The notes below the pieces were generated by a model, which made no database searches, had not been told where the DNA came from, and saw only the letters and a list, made by a program, of their open reading frames with translations. A DNA stretch of 64,000 nt from the NCBI RefSeq assembly GCF_006716565.1, contig NZ_VFPG01000002.1, positions 1,116,001 through 1,180,000 on the forward strand. Reading direction: 5' to 3'. The DNA comes from Nocardia bhagyanarayanae. Its GTDB lineage: Bacteria > Actinomycetota > Actinomycetes > Mycobacteriales > Mycobacteriaceae. Position numbers and translations under genes: made by a program. Position 1 is the first letter of the stretch, and every line of letters begins with the position of its first letter. Of the stretch, positions 52,901 to 62,520 are shown piece after piece.

Positions 52901-54990
52901 AGCCGATTCCAGCGAAATCGATGGGTGCGCCGCTCACCCGGCTCGACGGTCCGGCGAAGGTGACCGGCACGGCGCCTTACGCCTTCGAGCATCAAGTGCA
53001 GCGACCCACCTATCTGCATCCCGTTCAGGCGACCATCGCGCACGGGCGGGTCGTCGCGATGGACACCTCCGCCGCCGCGGCGCTGGACGGTGTGGTGACC
53101 GTGTTGACCGTCTTCGACGCTCCGAAGCTCGCGGATACCTCGGACGGCGAACTGAGAATCCTGCAAGACGATCGGGTCCACTTCCGCGGACAGCTGATCG
53201 GCGCGGTCGTCGCGGAGTCGGCCGAAATCGCCCGCGAGGCGGCTGATTCGGTGCGCGTCGACTATCGAACCGAGCCGCACGACACCGAGCTGCGCGCCGA
53301 CCACCCCCGGCTGTACGCGCCGGAGAAGCTGCTCGAGACCGAGCCCGCCGATACCGACGAAGGCGACGTCGACGCCGCACTGGCCGCCGCCGCGGTGACG
53401 GTCGACCAGACCTACACCACCCCGATCGAACACAACAATCCGATGGAACCGCACGCGTCCATCGCGGTGTGGGACGAGACCTCGGGGCGCCCGCGGGTGA
53501 CGCTCTACGACTCGACACAGGGCGTGCACGCGGTCCGCAAGACGCTCGCGCCGTTGTTCGGCCTCGAGCCCGGACAATTGCGAGTCATCGCGCCACACGT
53601 CGGCGGCGGGTTCGGCTCGAAGGGCGCCCCGCACGCCCACAATGTGCTCGCCATCATGGCCGCGCGGCGCAGCGGTGGTCGTCCGGTGAAGTTCGCCGTC
53701 ATCCGCCAGCAGATGTTCGCCCTCGTCGGCTACCGCACCCCGACCATTCAGCGGATCAGGCTCGGCGCCGATCGGGACGGCAGGTTGACGGCACTGTCGC
53801 ACGAAGTCGTCGAACTGACCTCGGCGGTCAAGGAATTCGCGGAGCAGACCGCGCTGGTGTCGCGGATGATGTACGCCGCGCCGAACCGCCGGACCTCGCA
53901 TCGCCTTGCGCCGCTGGACGTTCCGGTGCCGTTCTGGATGCGCGCGCCCGGCGAATGTCCCGGAATGTTCGCCGCGGAAGTCGCGATGGACGAGCTCGCG
54001 GCCGCCTGCGGCATCGACCCGATCGAATTGCGCGTACGCAACGAACCCGAATCCGAACCCGCGTCGGGCAATCCGTGGTCGGGGCGGCATCTGATCGAGT
54101 GTCTCCGCACGGGCGCCGAAAGGTTCGGCTGGGCCGAGCGTGACCCGGCGCCCCGCAGCCGTCGGCAGGGCGACTGGCTGCTCGGCACCGGCGTCGCCGC
54201 CGCGACCTATCCCGCCTCGTCCATGCCAGGAAACGTCGCTCGCATCGTCTACTGCTCCGACGGCCGGTACACGGTGCAGATCGGCGCGGCCGACCTCGGC
54301 ACCGGCACCTGGACCGCGCTGACCCAGATCGCCGCCGACGCGCTCGGCTGCGACACCGCCACGGTCGATCTCCAGATCGGTGACACCGACCTGCCCGCGG
54401 CCTCGGTCGCCGGTGGGTCCTCTGGCATCAGCTCGTGGGGTACGGCGATCGTCGCGGCCGCGCGGGCCTTTCGTGAGCAGCACGGCGAAAAGCCTTCCGC
54501 CGGAGCCGAAACCATCACGGAAGCACCGGAGAATCCCGACGCCGACAAGTTCGCCATGCATTCCTTCGGCGCCCACTTCGTCGAAGTCGCCGTCGACCGG
54601 GACACCGGCGAAATCCGCGTCCCCCGCATGCTCGGCGTCTTCTCGATCGGCCGCGCCATCAACGCCCGCACCCTGCGCTCCCAGCTGATCGGCGGAATGA
54701 CCATGGGCTTGTCGATGGCGCTGCACGAGGAAAGCGTGCGCGACCACCGATTCGGCCACGTCGTCACCCAAGACCTCGCCACCTACCACATCAGCGCCCA
54801 CGCCGACGTCCGCGACATCGAGGCGATCTGGCTCGACGAAGTCGACGAACACGCCAACCCCATGGGCTCCAGAGGCGCTGGCGAAATCGGAATCGTCGGC
54901 GCCGCGGCGGCCGTCGCCAACGCCGTGTACCACGCCACGGGCATGCGAGTCCGCGACCTCCCGATCACCCCCGACAAACTCCTGGGCTGA
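52897..54990 (+). CDS. Molybdenum hydroxylase large catalytic subunit (PaoC-like)
   Basis: A 697-aa xanthine-oxidase-family subunit that holds the molybdenum cofactor. Segments include RLDGPAKVTGTAPYAFEH at the N-terminus, PHVGGGFGSKGAPHAHNVLAI, MRAPGECPGMFAAEVAMDELA, and the C-terminal active-site glutamate motif GSRGAGEIGIVGAAAAVANAVYHATG. The operon order 2Fe-2S, FAD, Mo and the FAD-subunit loop favour an aromatic aldehyde oxidoreductase. No XdhC/PaoD-type maturation gene follows. Confidence 0.93.
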   Translation: MKPIPAKSMGAPLTRLDGPAKVTGTAPYAFEHQVQRPTYLHPVQATIAHGRVVAMDTSAAAALDGVVTVLTVFDAPKLADTSDGELRILQDDRVHFRGQLIGAVVAESAEIAREAADSVRVDYRTEPHDTELRADHPRLYAPEKLLETEPADTDEGDVDAALAAAAVTVDQTYTTPIEHNNPMEPHASIAVWDETSGRPRVTLYDSTQGVHAVRKTLAPLFGLEPGQLRVIAPHVGGGFGSKGAPHAHNVLAIMAARRSGGRPVKFAVIRQQMFALVGYRTPTIQRIRLGADRDGRLTALSHEVVELTSAVKEFAEQTALVSRMMYAAPNRRTSHRLAPLDVPVPFWMRAPGECPGMFAAEVAMDELAAACGIDPIELRVRNEPESEPASGNPWSGRHLIECLRTGAERFGWAERDPAPRSRRQGDWLLGTGVAAATYPASSMPGNVARIVYCSDGRYTVQIGAADLGTGTWTALTQIAADALGCDTATVDLQIGDTDLPAASVAGGSSGISSWGTAIVAAARAFREQHGEKPSAGAETITEAPENPDADKFAMHSFGAHFVEVAVDRDTGEIRVPRMLGVFSIGRAINARTLRSQLIGGMTMGLSMALHEESVRDHRFGHVVTQDLATYHISAHADVRDIEAIWLDEVDEHANPMGSRGAGEIGIVGAAAAVANAVYHATGMRVRDLPITPDKLLG

Positions 54991-55029
54991 TCGACGTTCG
55001 GCGGAACTATGTTCGAAAGCCGTCGCGCG

Positions 55030-55884
55030 TCAGCGGTGTTGTTGGGAGGCGGCGGCGTCGGCGCTGAGGTCGGAGAGGGTGAGTGGGTGGGCGGGGGGAC
55101 GGTCGAGGATGAGTGTGCGGTGGGCGTGGAGGTTGTGGTCGATGTGGAGGAGTTCGCCGGAGGGCAGGAGCTGCCAGTCGGGGTCGTCGTCCATCTCCTC
55201 GCTGGCTACGACCACGGTGGGGACGCGGGCCGGATCGGTCGATCGGACTCGGACGGTCCCCGCGGTGCCGCTGTGTTCGAGATGTTCGCCGGGTTCACGG
55301 TCCAGTACGTAGAGGTCGTGGGTGGCGGGGTAGCGGAGCGCCCATAGTTCGGTGGCGGTGGTCAGCAGCATGTTGATCGCGAAGATCGGCAACTGGTCGG
55401 CGATCCAGTGCGTCGCCCCGGTGATGCCCGCGGTGACGTCTCCGTTGTGGGCGTCGATGTGTTTGGTGATCAGGGCGAAGAATCGCTCCGAATCGGTGTC
55501 GCCCTCGACCAGTTCGCGGTATCGGCCGAGTTCCTCGTCGAGGCGGGGAAGCTCCTCGATGACGCCGTTGTGCGCGAAGAGTCGCCCATCCTGGGTGAAG
55601 GGGTGGGTGTTCTTCGTGCTGAGGTCGCCGGTGGAGGCGTGCCTGATGTGGGCGAGGAAGGTGGCCGACTCGCGGTGCTTGGCTTCCACCGCGAACTGCC
55701 GGTCCTCGTACGCGGCCAGCGGCTGTTTCTCGACCAGCGGCCGCCCGCCCGTGTCGAATGTGCCGAGCCCGGTTCCGTCGGGATTCGCCTCGCTCTGGCG
55801 ATCCAGGCTGTCGGCCGCGTCGAGTAGCCAGAAGCTTGCCTTCACCCGTCGCGGAGCGGCGGTCAGTCCGAAAAGTCGACACAT
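55030..55884 (-). CDS. Class II glutamine amidotransferase
   Basis: A 284-aa Ntn-hydrolase of the YafJ/EgtC type. The N-terminal nucleophile is Cys2 (MCRLFGLT), followed by PDGTGLGTF, FLAHIRHASTG and FAHNGVIEELPRL. It hydrolyses glutamine or a gamma-glutamyl amide; no synthetase partner is fused or adjacent. It is convergent with the molybdenum hydroxylase operon. Confidence 0.88.
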   Translation of the reverse strand: MCRLFGLTAAPRRVKASFWLLDAADSLDRQSEANPDGTGLGTFDTGGRPLVEKQPLAAYEDRQFAVEAKHRESATFLAHIRHASTGDLSTKNTHPFTQDGRLFAHNGVIEELPRLDEELGRYRELVEGDTDSERFFALITKHIDAHNGDVTAGITGATHWIADQLPIFAINMLLTTATELWALRYPATHDLYVLDREPGEHLEHSGTAGTVRVRSTDPARVPTVVVASEEMDDDPDWQLLPSGELLHIDHNLHAHRTLILDRPPAHPLTLSDLSADAAASQQHR

Positions 55885-55943
55885 CGTGGCATCACCCCTG
55901 CGCCGGTCGCACCGAATGATCTTGCCCGTGGCGTCCGAGCTAG

Positions 55944-55976
55944 CGCGCGCCGGAATCCTGTCGATTCCGGCGCGCG
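55944..55976 (-). terminator. Terminator of the cutinase-like gene
   Basis: CGCGCGCCGGAATC and its exact complement flank CTGTC. The 14-bp stem lies about 90 bases after the cutinase-like stop on the minus strand and before the amidotransferase start. Confidence 0.72.
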
Positions 55977-56066
55977 TCGCACTCGGAAAGGTCCGCCCAG
56001 TACCGACCGGACGATTCCCCGGATATCGCGAACTAGCACTCGAGCCCGACGATTACCGCGAGCCGA

Positions 56067-56981
56067 TCAACGCCGGGCGAGTCCGACCAGACGCTGACGC
56101 AACCAGGTGAGCGGGGTCGCGCCCCCGGCGGCCACCGGGTAGTTCGGGTAGCACTGGTGGGCGCCGGAGGCCAGGAAGTCGTCGATCTGCTTCTTGCGCT
56201 CCTCGTAGGCCGAGTTGTTGAGCTGGTCGTGGAGCAGCCCGAAGCCGCCGGCGGCCATGGCGTCGTCGATCAGTTCGCCCGCCTGCTGCTGGTACTTGTC
56301 GAACAGGGCGGGGTCGGGGTTGGAGACCTGCGCGAAGAATCCGGCGATTCGGGCGGCGTAGTCACCGTCCGGGGTAGCGCAGTACAGATCGCCAGGGGCG
56401 CAGAACGTGTAGGTGTGCGGTGTCAGCCAGCCGAATCCACCCAGTCGCGGGCCACCCGCGCCCGCACCCGGCACCGGCGGGCCGATCAGGGTGTCGGTGG
56501 GGGAGCGGCGCGGGTCGGCGATCAGACCGACGAGGCCGACCCGGTCGGGCGAGACCACGCCGAGCCCGGTGCCGATCTCGGCGGCGAGATCGCCTGCGGC
56601 GTCCGCGCCTTGGCTGTAGCCGAGCAGCGCGAATCGCGTCGTCGCGCAGCGCTGAGCCGTGTCCGCGATGAGCGCGCGGGCGGTGTCGATGGCTTCGCGC
56701 TTGGACCGGCCGTACACCTCGCCTTCCCAGGGGAACGCGGTCGCGGTGTAGGCGACATAGTCGGTCCAGACGTCGCCGGGCAGGTCGTCGGCGACGGCGG
56801 CCAACATCCCCTTGCCCGGTTCGGTTTTCGAGGTTTCCCAGGTCCCCGGAACCGCCACGACGTGGACGTCGGGGCAGTGCGGCGGGCTGGCGTGTGCGGT
56901 GGTGGCAGTGGCGGCGGGTGACAGGACTGCGGCGAGGGTCGCCACCGCGCAAGCGGCTGTGTTCGTCCATCGAGTAAACAT
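56067..56981 (-). CDS. Secreted cutinase-family serine hydrolase
   Basis: A 304-aa exported alpha/beta hydrolase. A Sec signal peptide (TNTAACAVATLAAVLSPAATATTAHA) precedes CPDVHVVAVPGTWETS. The nucleophile is in LLGYSQGADAAGDL, and paired cysteines (CATTRF, CAPGDLYC) match the disulfides of cutinases; the acid and His fall in the C-terminal part. It acts on ester bonds of lipids or polymers outside the cell. It is longer than classical cutinases by a helical C-terminal segment. GGAG precedes the ATG. Confidence 0.85.
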   Translation of the reverse strand: MFTRWTNTAACAVATLAAVLSPAATATTAHASPPHCPDVHVVAVPGTWETSKTEPGKGMLAAVADDLPGDVWTDYVAYTATAFPWEGEVYGRSKREAIDTARALIADTAQRCATTRFALLGYSQGADAAGDLAAEIGTGLGVVSPDRVGLVGLIADPRRSPTDTLIGPPVPGAGAGGPRLGGFGWLTPHTYTFCAPGDLYCATPDGDYAARIAGFFAQVSNPDPALFDKYQQQAGELIDDAMAAGGFGLLHDQLNNSAYEERKKQIDDFLASGAHQCYPNYPVAAGGATPLTWLRQRLVGLARR

Positions 56982-57324
56982 CGCGTACTCCGTGTGTTCG
57001 CTGGTGGGCGAGGACGACGGCTCTCGGGGCGAGTGCCGGTGTCGTTGTCTTTCAGGTAGGCACGAGTGCGTCGGGAAATCGTCCGGGGGGACAGACAATA
57101 TTGTGGCGGAAAGTTTGGTTTGTGCACGGTGATGCTCGAGGATTGCCCTCACGTGTCGGCGCGAGCGCCCGAGCCTCGATACCGACCGGCGGTGAGCGCG
57201 ACCTTCGGCAGTGCTCCGGCGCGGCCGGTGCGACGAGGTTTCGGGCAGACTGGGCGCGGGGATACAGCACAACGATCCTCGGCAAAGGCCCGGCAGAGCA
57301 CGATCGCGAACAGGAGTGCCCGCG

Positions 57325-59199
57325 ATGACCGACGTCCGCATCGGCGAGCGTCCGGCGCCGGTCGTCTCCGCGCGCGGCTTACCGCCGGTCGGCGGGTGGT
57401 CGCGGCGGGCACGGACGGTGCTGACCGCGTCCACCCCGCGCGCCGTGGTCCTCCTGGCCTGCTGTCTCGTCGTGGCGCAGGTGGCGCTGCGCGGCTGGAT
57501 CGCCGGTCGCGGCTATTTCTATTGGGACGACCTCGTTCTGGTCGGGCGCGCCGGTCGCTACGAGCTGTTCTCCGCGGACCTGCTGCTCTACGACCACGAC
57601 GGTCATTTCATGCCGTTGGCCTTCGCCACGGCGTGGCTCGTGACCAAGGCTGCGCCGCTGGTGTGGGCGGGTCCGGTGATCTCGCTGATCCTGCTGCAAC
57701 TCGCGGCCTCGCTCGCGGTGCTGCGCATGCTGATCGTCGTGGTGGGCAGACGCCGCGCGATGCTGGTGCCGCTCGTGCTCTACCTGGTGTGTCCGCTGAC
57801 GCTGCCCGCGTTCGCGTGGTGGGCGGCGGCGTTGAACGCGTTGCCGTTGCAGTTCGCCCTCGCCTGGGTGATCGGCGACGCGGTGTTGCTGGTGCGGACG
57901 GGGCGGCGCCGGTACGCGGTGTCGGGGATCGTCGTCCTGGTCGTGGCGCTGCTGTCCTTCGAGAAGTCGGTGATCGTTCCGTTCGTGGCGTTCGCGGCCG
58001 CCGCCTTGACGCACCACGTCGACGGTCACGCCGGTGTCATCCGGACGGTCGCTCGTCGCGGGGCGTCGCTGTGGGCGGGTTGCGGTGTGGCGCTGGTGGC
58101 GTGGCTCGGCGTCTATCTCAGCGTTGTCGACGTCGCCGCCGTGCACGGCGACGGGCCCGAAGTCGGGGAGCTGTTGCGCACCGCCACGTCGCTGGGTGTC
58201 GTGCCCGCGTTGTCGGGCGGGCCGTGGGTGTGGGAGCGGTGGTTGCCCGCCACGCCGTGGGCGGCGCCGCCGGACTGGGCGGTCGCTTTCGCTTGGGTCG
58301 TGCTCGGTCTGCTGGCATTGGCTGCCGTCTTCTTGCGTCGGCGGGTGACGGCGGTCTTGGTGACGGTCGCGGTCTACGTCGTGGTGGCGCAGCTGCCGCT
58401 CGCGCTGATCCGCAGCGGACCGCACACCGCCACCGAGATCATGCAATCCCTCCGGTACCTGGCCGATGTCGCGGTGGTGATGGCGCTGGCCGGTGCGCTG
58501 GTGCTCAGGGCGCGGCCCCGCGAATCCGAGCTGTGGACGCGGCTCGGACGGCGGCGCCTCCTCGCGCCCGCGATGGTCGGGCTCACGGTGGCGTTCGTGG
58601 TGGGCAGTCTGTGGTCCTCGTGGACCTTCGCGCGGGCGTGGGCGATAGGCCCGACCCGGACCTACCTCACCAACGTCACGGCCGCGCTCGGCGCACAGGA
58701 GGAGCCGCTGCTGGAACAGGAAGTGCCTTGGGCCGTCCTGGCGCCCTACGCCTATCCGCAAAACCTCGCCGAGAACGTGCTCGCACCGGTCGCGCCGCCC
58801 ACCGCGTTCGCCGACTCGACGCCGCGGCTGCGCATGATCACCGACACGGGCGAGATCGTGGACGCCGTCGTCTGGTGGAACCGGCACATCCGCCCCGGTC
58901 CCGACTCCGGCTGCGACTACCGGATCGCGGGCCCGACACCGGTCGCGCTTCCGCTGGACGGGCCCATGCTCGACAACAACTGGACCGCGCGGCTGAACTA
59001 TCTCGCCGACCGAGACGGACAGATCACCGTCGGCCTCGAGCGCGGGCGGCCGGTCGTCGTCCCGGTCCGGGCCGGGCTGCACACGGTGTACGTTCGCGTG
59101 GTCGGTGGCGGGTCCTATCTTCGAATAGGTTCCTACACAACGGGTCTCGCGTTGTGCGTCGGGGTGGGGCAGGTCGGGGTCGCGTCCTACGACCGTTGA
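57325..59199 (+). CDS. Large multi-pass membrane protein, GT-C glycosyltransferase-like
   Basis: A 624-aa protein with about ten to twelve transmembrane helices in the first ~440 residues and a soluble C-terminal domain of ~165 residues. YFYWDDLVLVGRAG in the first outer loop has the acidic pair typical of GT-C lipid-linked sugar transferases, but the rest is too divergent to name a sugar or acceptor. GGAG precedes ATG 57325. It could modify envelope glycans or lipids. Confidence 0.68.
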   Translation: MTDVRIGERPAPVVSARGLPPVGGWSRRARTVLTASTPRAVVLLACCLVVAQVALRGWIAGRGYFYWDDLVLVGRAGRYELFSADLLLYDHDGHFMPLAFATAWLVTKAAPLVWAGPVISLILLQLAASLAVLRMLIVVVGRRRAMLVPLVLYLVCPLTLPAFAWWAAALNALPLQFALAWVIGDAVLLVRTGRRRYAVSGIVVLVVALLSFEKSVIVPFVAFAAAALTHHVDGHAGVIRTVARRGASLWAGCGVALVAWLGVYLSVVDVAAVHGDGPEVGELLRTATSLGVVPALSGGPWVWERWLPATPWAAPPDWAVAFAWVVLGLLALAAVFLRRRVTAVLVTVAVYVVVAQLPLALIRSGPHTATEIMQSLRYLADVAVVMALAGALVLRARPRESELWTRLGRRRLLAPAMVGLTVAFVVGSLWSSWTFARAWAIGPTRTYLTNVTAALGAQEEPLLEQEVPWAVLAPYAYPQNLAENVLAPVAPPTAFADSTPRLRMITDTGEIVDAVVWWNRHIRPGPDSGCDYRIAGPTPVALPLDGPMLDNNWTARLNYLADRDGQITVGLERGRPVVVPVRAGLHTVYVRVVGGGSYLRIGSYTTGLALCVGVGQVGVASYDR

Positions 59200-59645
59200 G
59201 TGCTCGGGTGTGCTCCGCCGCGAATATCGCACGAAGCTTCAAGTATTCGAACTCTTGCTGTGATCGGCCTCTGGCAGGAAGAAGTCGCTGCAAATCTTCG
59301 AAACTCAGTCGATCGCGCTGGTAGCTGGCGGTAAACTGGATGAGACGCTTTGCCGCGGCGCTGCAGGAGTTCGTCCTTGTTCGTCGACGCGAGCGTGTGA
59401 CCTGTCCGAATGCCCTGCCGCGGACGGGTGTCGATGCCTGATGAGTCCGCACCGGCCAGTTGCCTTTGCGGCACGGCGATCTCGCCGCGTGGTCGTTGCG
59501 GCCGAGGGCCGCGGCGCTGGCCCACGAATGGGGCAAGTTCGCGAAAACGCCAGGCGGGCGAAGATATATGGCTCGTGAGCCCCGGCATCGAGACACCGGC
59601 CAAGGGCAGACGGGCCATTCATCAGCTCAGTTCCGGAGGTGGTCG
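59200..59645. other. Intergenic region with a lower-GC gene relic
   Basis: Bases 59216-59345 are markedly less GC-rich than the surroundings. Read on the minus strand they give RLIQFTASYQRDRLSFEDLQRLLPARGRSQQEFEYLKLRAIFAAEH, which looks like helical protein sequence but has no plausible start or continuation. I take it as a relic of a transferred or deleted gene. The last bases hold the GGAGG ribosome site of the sulfatase. Confidence 0.4.
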
Positions 59646-61997
59646 ATGGCCGAAAAGTTCGAGGGGCGGGTCGAATTCGATATCCGCGATTCGGTGCCCG
59701 ACTGGGGACCCTACGCGGAGCCGACGGCCCCGAAAGACGCGCCGAACGTGTTGTATCTGGTGTGGGACGACATCGGTATCGGCACCTGGGACTGCTACGG
59801 CGGTCTGGTCGAGATGCCCGCCATGACGCGCATCGCCGAGCGCGGCGTGCGGCTGACGCAGTTCCACACCACCGCCCTGTGCTCACCCACCCGGGCCGCG
59901 CTGCTGACCGGACGGAACGCGACCTCCGTCGGCATGGCGACCATCGAAGAACTCACCGACGGTTTCCCCAATATGTGCGGACGCATACCGGCCGACACCG
60001 CGTTGCTTTCGGAGGCGTTGTCCGAGCGTGGATGGAACACGTACGCGGTCGGCAAGTGGCACATGACGCCGCTCGAGGAAGAGAATTCGGCGGCGTCGAA
60101 ACGGCATTGGCCGCTGGGGCGTGGATTCGAGCGGTTCTACGGTTTCCTCGGCGGTGAGGCCGATCAGTGGTATCCGAATCTGGTCTACGACAATCACCAA
60201 GTCGCGCAGCCGTATACACCCGAGGACGGGTATCACCTGTCGAAAGACCTGGCGGACAAGTCGATCGAGTTCATCCGTGACTCGAAAGTGATCGCCCCCG
60301 ATAAGCCGTGGTTCCTGTATCTGTGCCCCGGCTGCGGCCATGCGCCGCATCACGTGCCGCGGGAGTGGGCCGACAAATATCGCGGCCGCTTCGACATGGG
60401 ATACGAGAAGTACCGCGAGATCGTGCTGGAGAATCAGAAGCGCATGGGTCTGCTGCCGGAAGGCACCGAACTTTCCTCCATCAACCCGTACGCGCACGCC
60501 ACCAGCGCCGACGGCAAGCCGTGGCCGACGCTGGACACCGTACGACCGTGGGATTCGCTGTCGGAGGACGAGAAACGGCTGTTCCGTCGGCAGGCGGAGG
60601 TGTTCGCCGGATTCCTGTCCTACACCGACGCGCAAATCGGCAGGCTGCTGGACTATCTCGAGGAAAGCGGCCAACTGGACAACACGATCATCGTCGCGCT
60701 CTCGGACAACGGGGCCAGCGGAGAAGGCGGTCCGAATGGCACGGCCAACGAGATGAAATTCTTCAACGGCTACATCGACACGATCGAGGAGAACCTGGCC
60801 AAGATCGACGAGCTCGGTTCGCCGAGCACCTACAACCACTACAGCATCGGTTGGGCGATGGCGTTCAACACCCCGTACAAGCTGTACAAGCGGTATGCCT
60901 CGCACGAAGGCGGCATCGCCGACTCGTGTCTGGTGTCCTGGCCCGCCGGGATGTCGGCTCGTGGTGAGATACGGCACCAGTACGTCAGCGTCTGCGACGT
61001 GACGCCGACCGTTTACGATCTGCTCGGCATGACGCCGCCGGACACGGTGAAGAACGTGCCGCAGCGCCCCTTGGAGGGCACCAGTTTTCGCGCACTGCTC
61101 GACGACGCGACCGCCGACACCGGCAAGCACACGCAGTTCTACTCGATGTTGGGGACGCGCGGAATCTGGCATCGCGGATGGTTCGCCGACACCATCCACG
61201 CGGCATGCCCCTCCGGTTGGGGACATTTCGACCAGGACCGCTGGGAACTGTTCGATCTCGAGCACGACCGCAGTCAGGTGTACGACCTCGCCGACAGTTA
61301 TCCCGAGAAGCTGGAAGAGCTGAAGGCGCTGTGGTTCTCGGAGGCGGAGAAGTACCAAGGGTTGCCGCTCAACGACCTCGACATCGTCTCGGCCATGACC
61401 AGGTACCGTCCGACGTACGCCGCCAAGCGCGACAGGTCGGTCTACTATCCCGGCGGCGCGGAAGTGGGACCCGGTGCGGCACTGGAGATTCGGGGCCGAT
61501 CCTTCGCGCTGCTCGCCGAGACGACGATCGACAGTCCGGACGCGAAGGGCGTGCTGTTCGCCCACGGTGGGCGGCTCGGCGGGCACACCTTGTTCATCGA
61601 GGACGAGCACCTGTACTACATCTACAACTTCCTCGGCGAGGAAGAACAGATGATCGTCTCCGATCGCCCGGTACCGCTCGGCGACCACATCCTCGGCATC
61701 CGCTACGAGCGCCACGGAACCCGCCCGGACAACTTCACGCCCACCGGCGAGGCCGTGCTGTACATCGACGAGACCCCGGTCGGCTCTCTCGGCGACATGC
61801 GCACCCAGCCGGTGACGTTTTCCGGTGTGGGAGAGGGTGTTTGCGTCGGCCGCGACAGCGGTCAATCCGTTTCCAGCCGCTACCCGTCACCGTTCCCGTT
61901 CACCGGCGGAACCACGCACAAGGTGGTCGCCGATGTGAGCGGCAAGCCATACCAGGACTTGGCAATGGCCGCGGCAGCGGCATTCTCGCGGGATTGA
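59646..61997 (+). CDS. Arylsulfatase
   Basis: A 783-aa type I sulfatase. NVLYLVWDDIGIGTWDCYGG provides metal-binding Asp residues; the modification motif CSPTRAALLTGR carries the Cys that is converted to formylglycine; YAVGKWHM and LSDNGASGEGG complete the alkaline-phosphatase-fold site. The long C-terminal beta-rich part is usual for arylsulfatase A-like bacterial enzymes. GGAGG precedes ATG 59646. No signal peptide is present, so it is probably cytosolic. It depends on a formylglycine-generating enzyme not found here. Confidence 0.92.
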   Translation: MAEKFEGRVEFDIRDSVPDWGPYAEPTAPKDAPNVLYLVWDDIGIGTWDCYGGLVEMPAMTRIAERGVRLTQFHTTALCSPTRAALLTGRNATSVGMATIEELTDGFPNMCGRIPADTALLSEALSERGWNTYAVGKWHMTPLEEENSAASKRHWPLGRGFERFYGFLGGEADQWYPNLVYDNHQVAQPYTPEDGYHLSKDLADKSIEFIRDSKVIAPDKPWFLYLCPGCGHAPHHVPREWADKYRGRFDMGYEKYREIVLENQKRMGLLPEGTELSSINPYAHATSADGKPWPTLDTVRPWDSLSEDEKRLFRRQAEVFAGFLSYTDAQIGRLLDYLEESGQLDNTIIVALSDNGASGEGGPNGTANEMKFFNGYIDTIEENLAKIDELGSPSTYNHYSIGWAMAFNTPYKLYKRYASHEGGIADSCLVSWPAGMSARGEIRHQYVSVCDVTPTVYDLLGMTPPDTVKNVPQRPLEGTSFRALLDDATADTGKHTQFYSMLGTRGIWHRGWFADTIHAACPSGWGHFDQDRWELFDLEHDRSQVYDLADSYPEKLEELKALWFSEAEKYQGLPLNDLDIVSAMTRYRPTYAAKRDRSVYYPGGAEVGPGAALEIRGRSFALLAETTIDSPDAKGVLFAHGGRLGGHTLFIEDEHLYYIYNFLGEEEQMIVSDRPVPLGDHILGIRYERHGTRPDNFTPTGEAVLYIDETPVGSLGDMRTQPVTFSGVGEGVCVGRDSGQSVSSRYPSPFPFTGGTTHKVVADVSGKPYQDLAMAAAAAFSRD

Positions 61998-62111
61998 GGG
62001 AGGCCACACGCCTTCACCGGGTGCTGCGCGGACTCGCTCACAGCGCCTGTATGCCGTCGACCTGGTATGCAGCCTGGAGGTTCGCGTTGGCTGGATTAAC
62101 TCGGCGAAGAT

Positions 62112-62513
62112 TCACCGCGGCGGCTGCAGAACCTCGGTCCACCGGGTGCCGTCCCACCACCGGTGGTTCCCGGAACCCGCCGGATCGATGTACCAGCCGG
62201 GTGGCGGCCCGACCGGCGGCGGAAGAAGTGCGGAAGGTCCCGGCCGAGGTCCCCCGGCGCGGGCAAGCGCCCGGAGCAGCAAGAATACGAACAGCAACGC
62301 TCCTCCCACGCAGAACGTCGCCACTACCTCGGTGTTGGTGAGATCGTGTTCGGTCACGTACCACATGACGAAGAGGACAAGGAAGAGGCCAGCCAAACCC
62401 TCGGTTCGGTTTCGCCGCCTTCTGGCATCTTCGCGGCTGATCCCCGGACGGGGGACCGTTGTGTCCGAACGTCTTTCGTACGGGTCGCTGGGCGGCGGAA
62501 ATGGCTGCGACAT
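62112..62513 (-). CDS. DUF2510 membrane protein
   Basis: A 133-aa protein. A proline-rich cytosolic N-terminus (MSQPFPPPSDPYERR) is followed by two hydrophobic helices (GLAGLFLVLFVMWYV and VVATFCVGGALLFVFLLL), then the DUF2510 motif PPGWYIDPAGSGNHRWWDGTRWTE at the C-terminus. DUF2510 is common in actinobacterial membrane proteins; function unknown. It starts seven bases after the stop of the DUF4352-like gene, so they share a transcript. Confidence 0.85.
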   Translation of the reverse strand: MSQPFPPPSDPYERRSDTTVPRPGISREDARRRRNRTEGLAGLFLVLFVMWYVTEHDLTNTEVVATFCVGGALLFVFLLLRALARAGGPRPGPSALLPPPVGPPPGWYIDPAGSGNHRWWDGTRWTEVLQPPR

Positions 62514-62520
62514 TGGGCCC

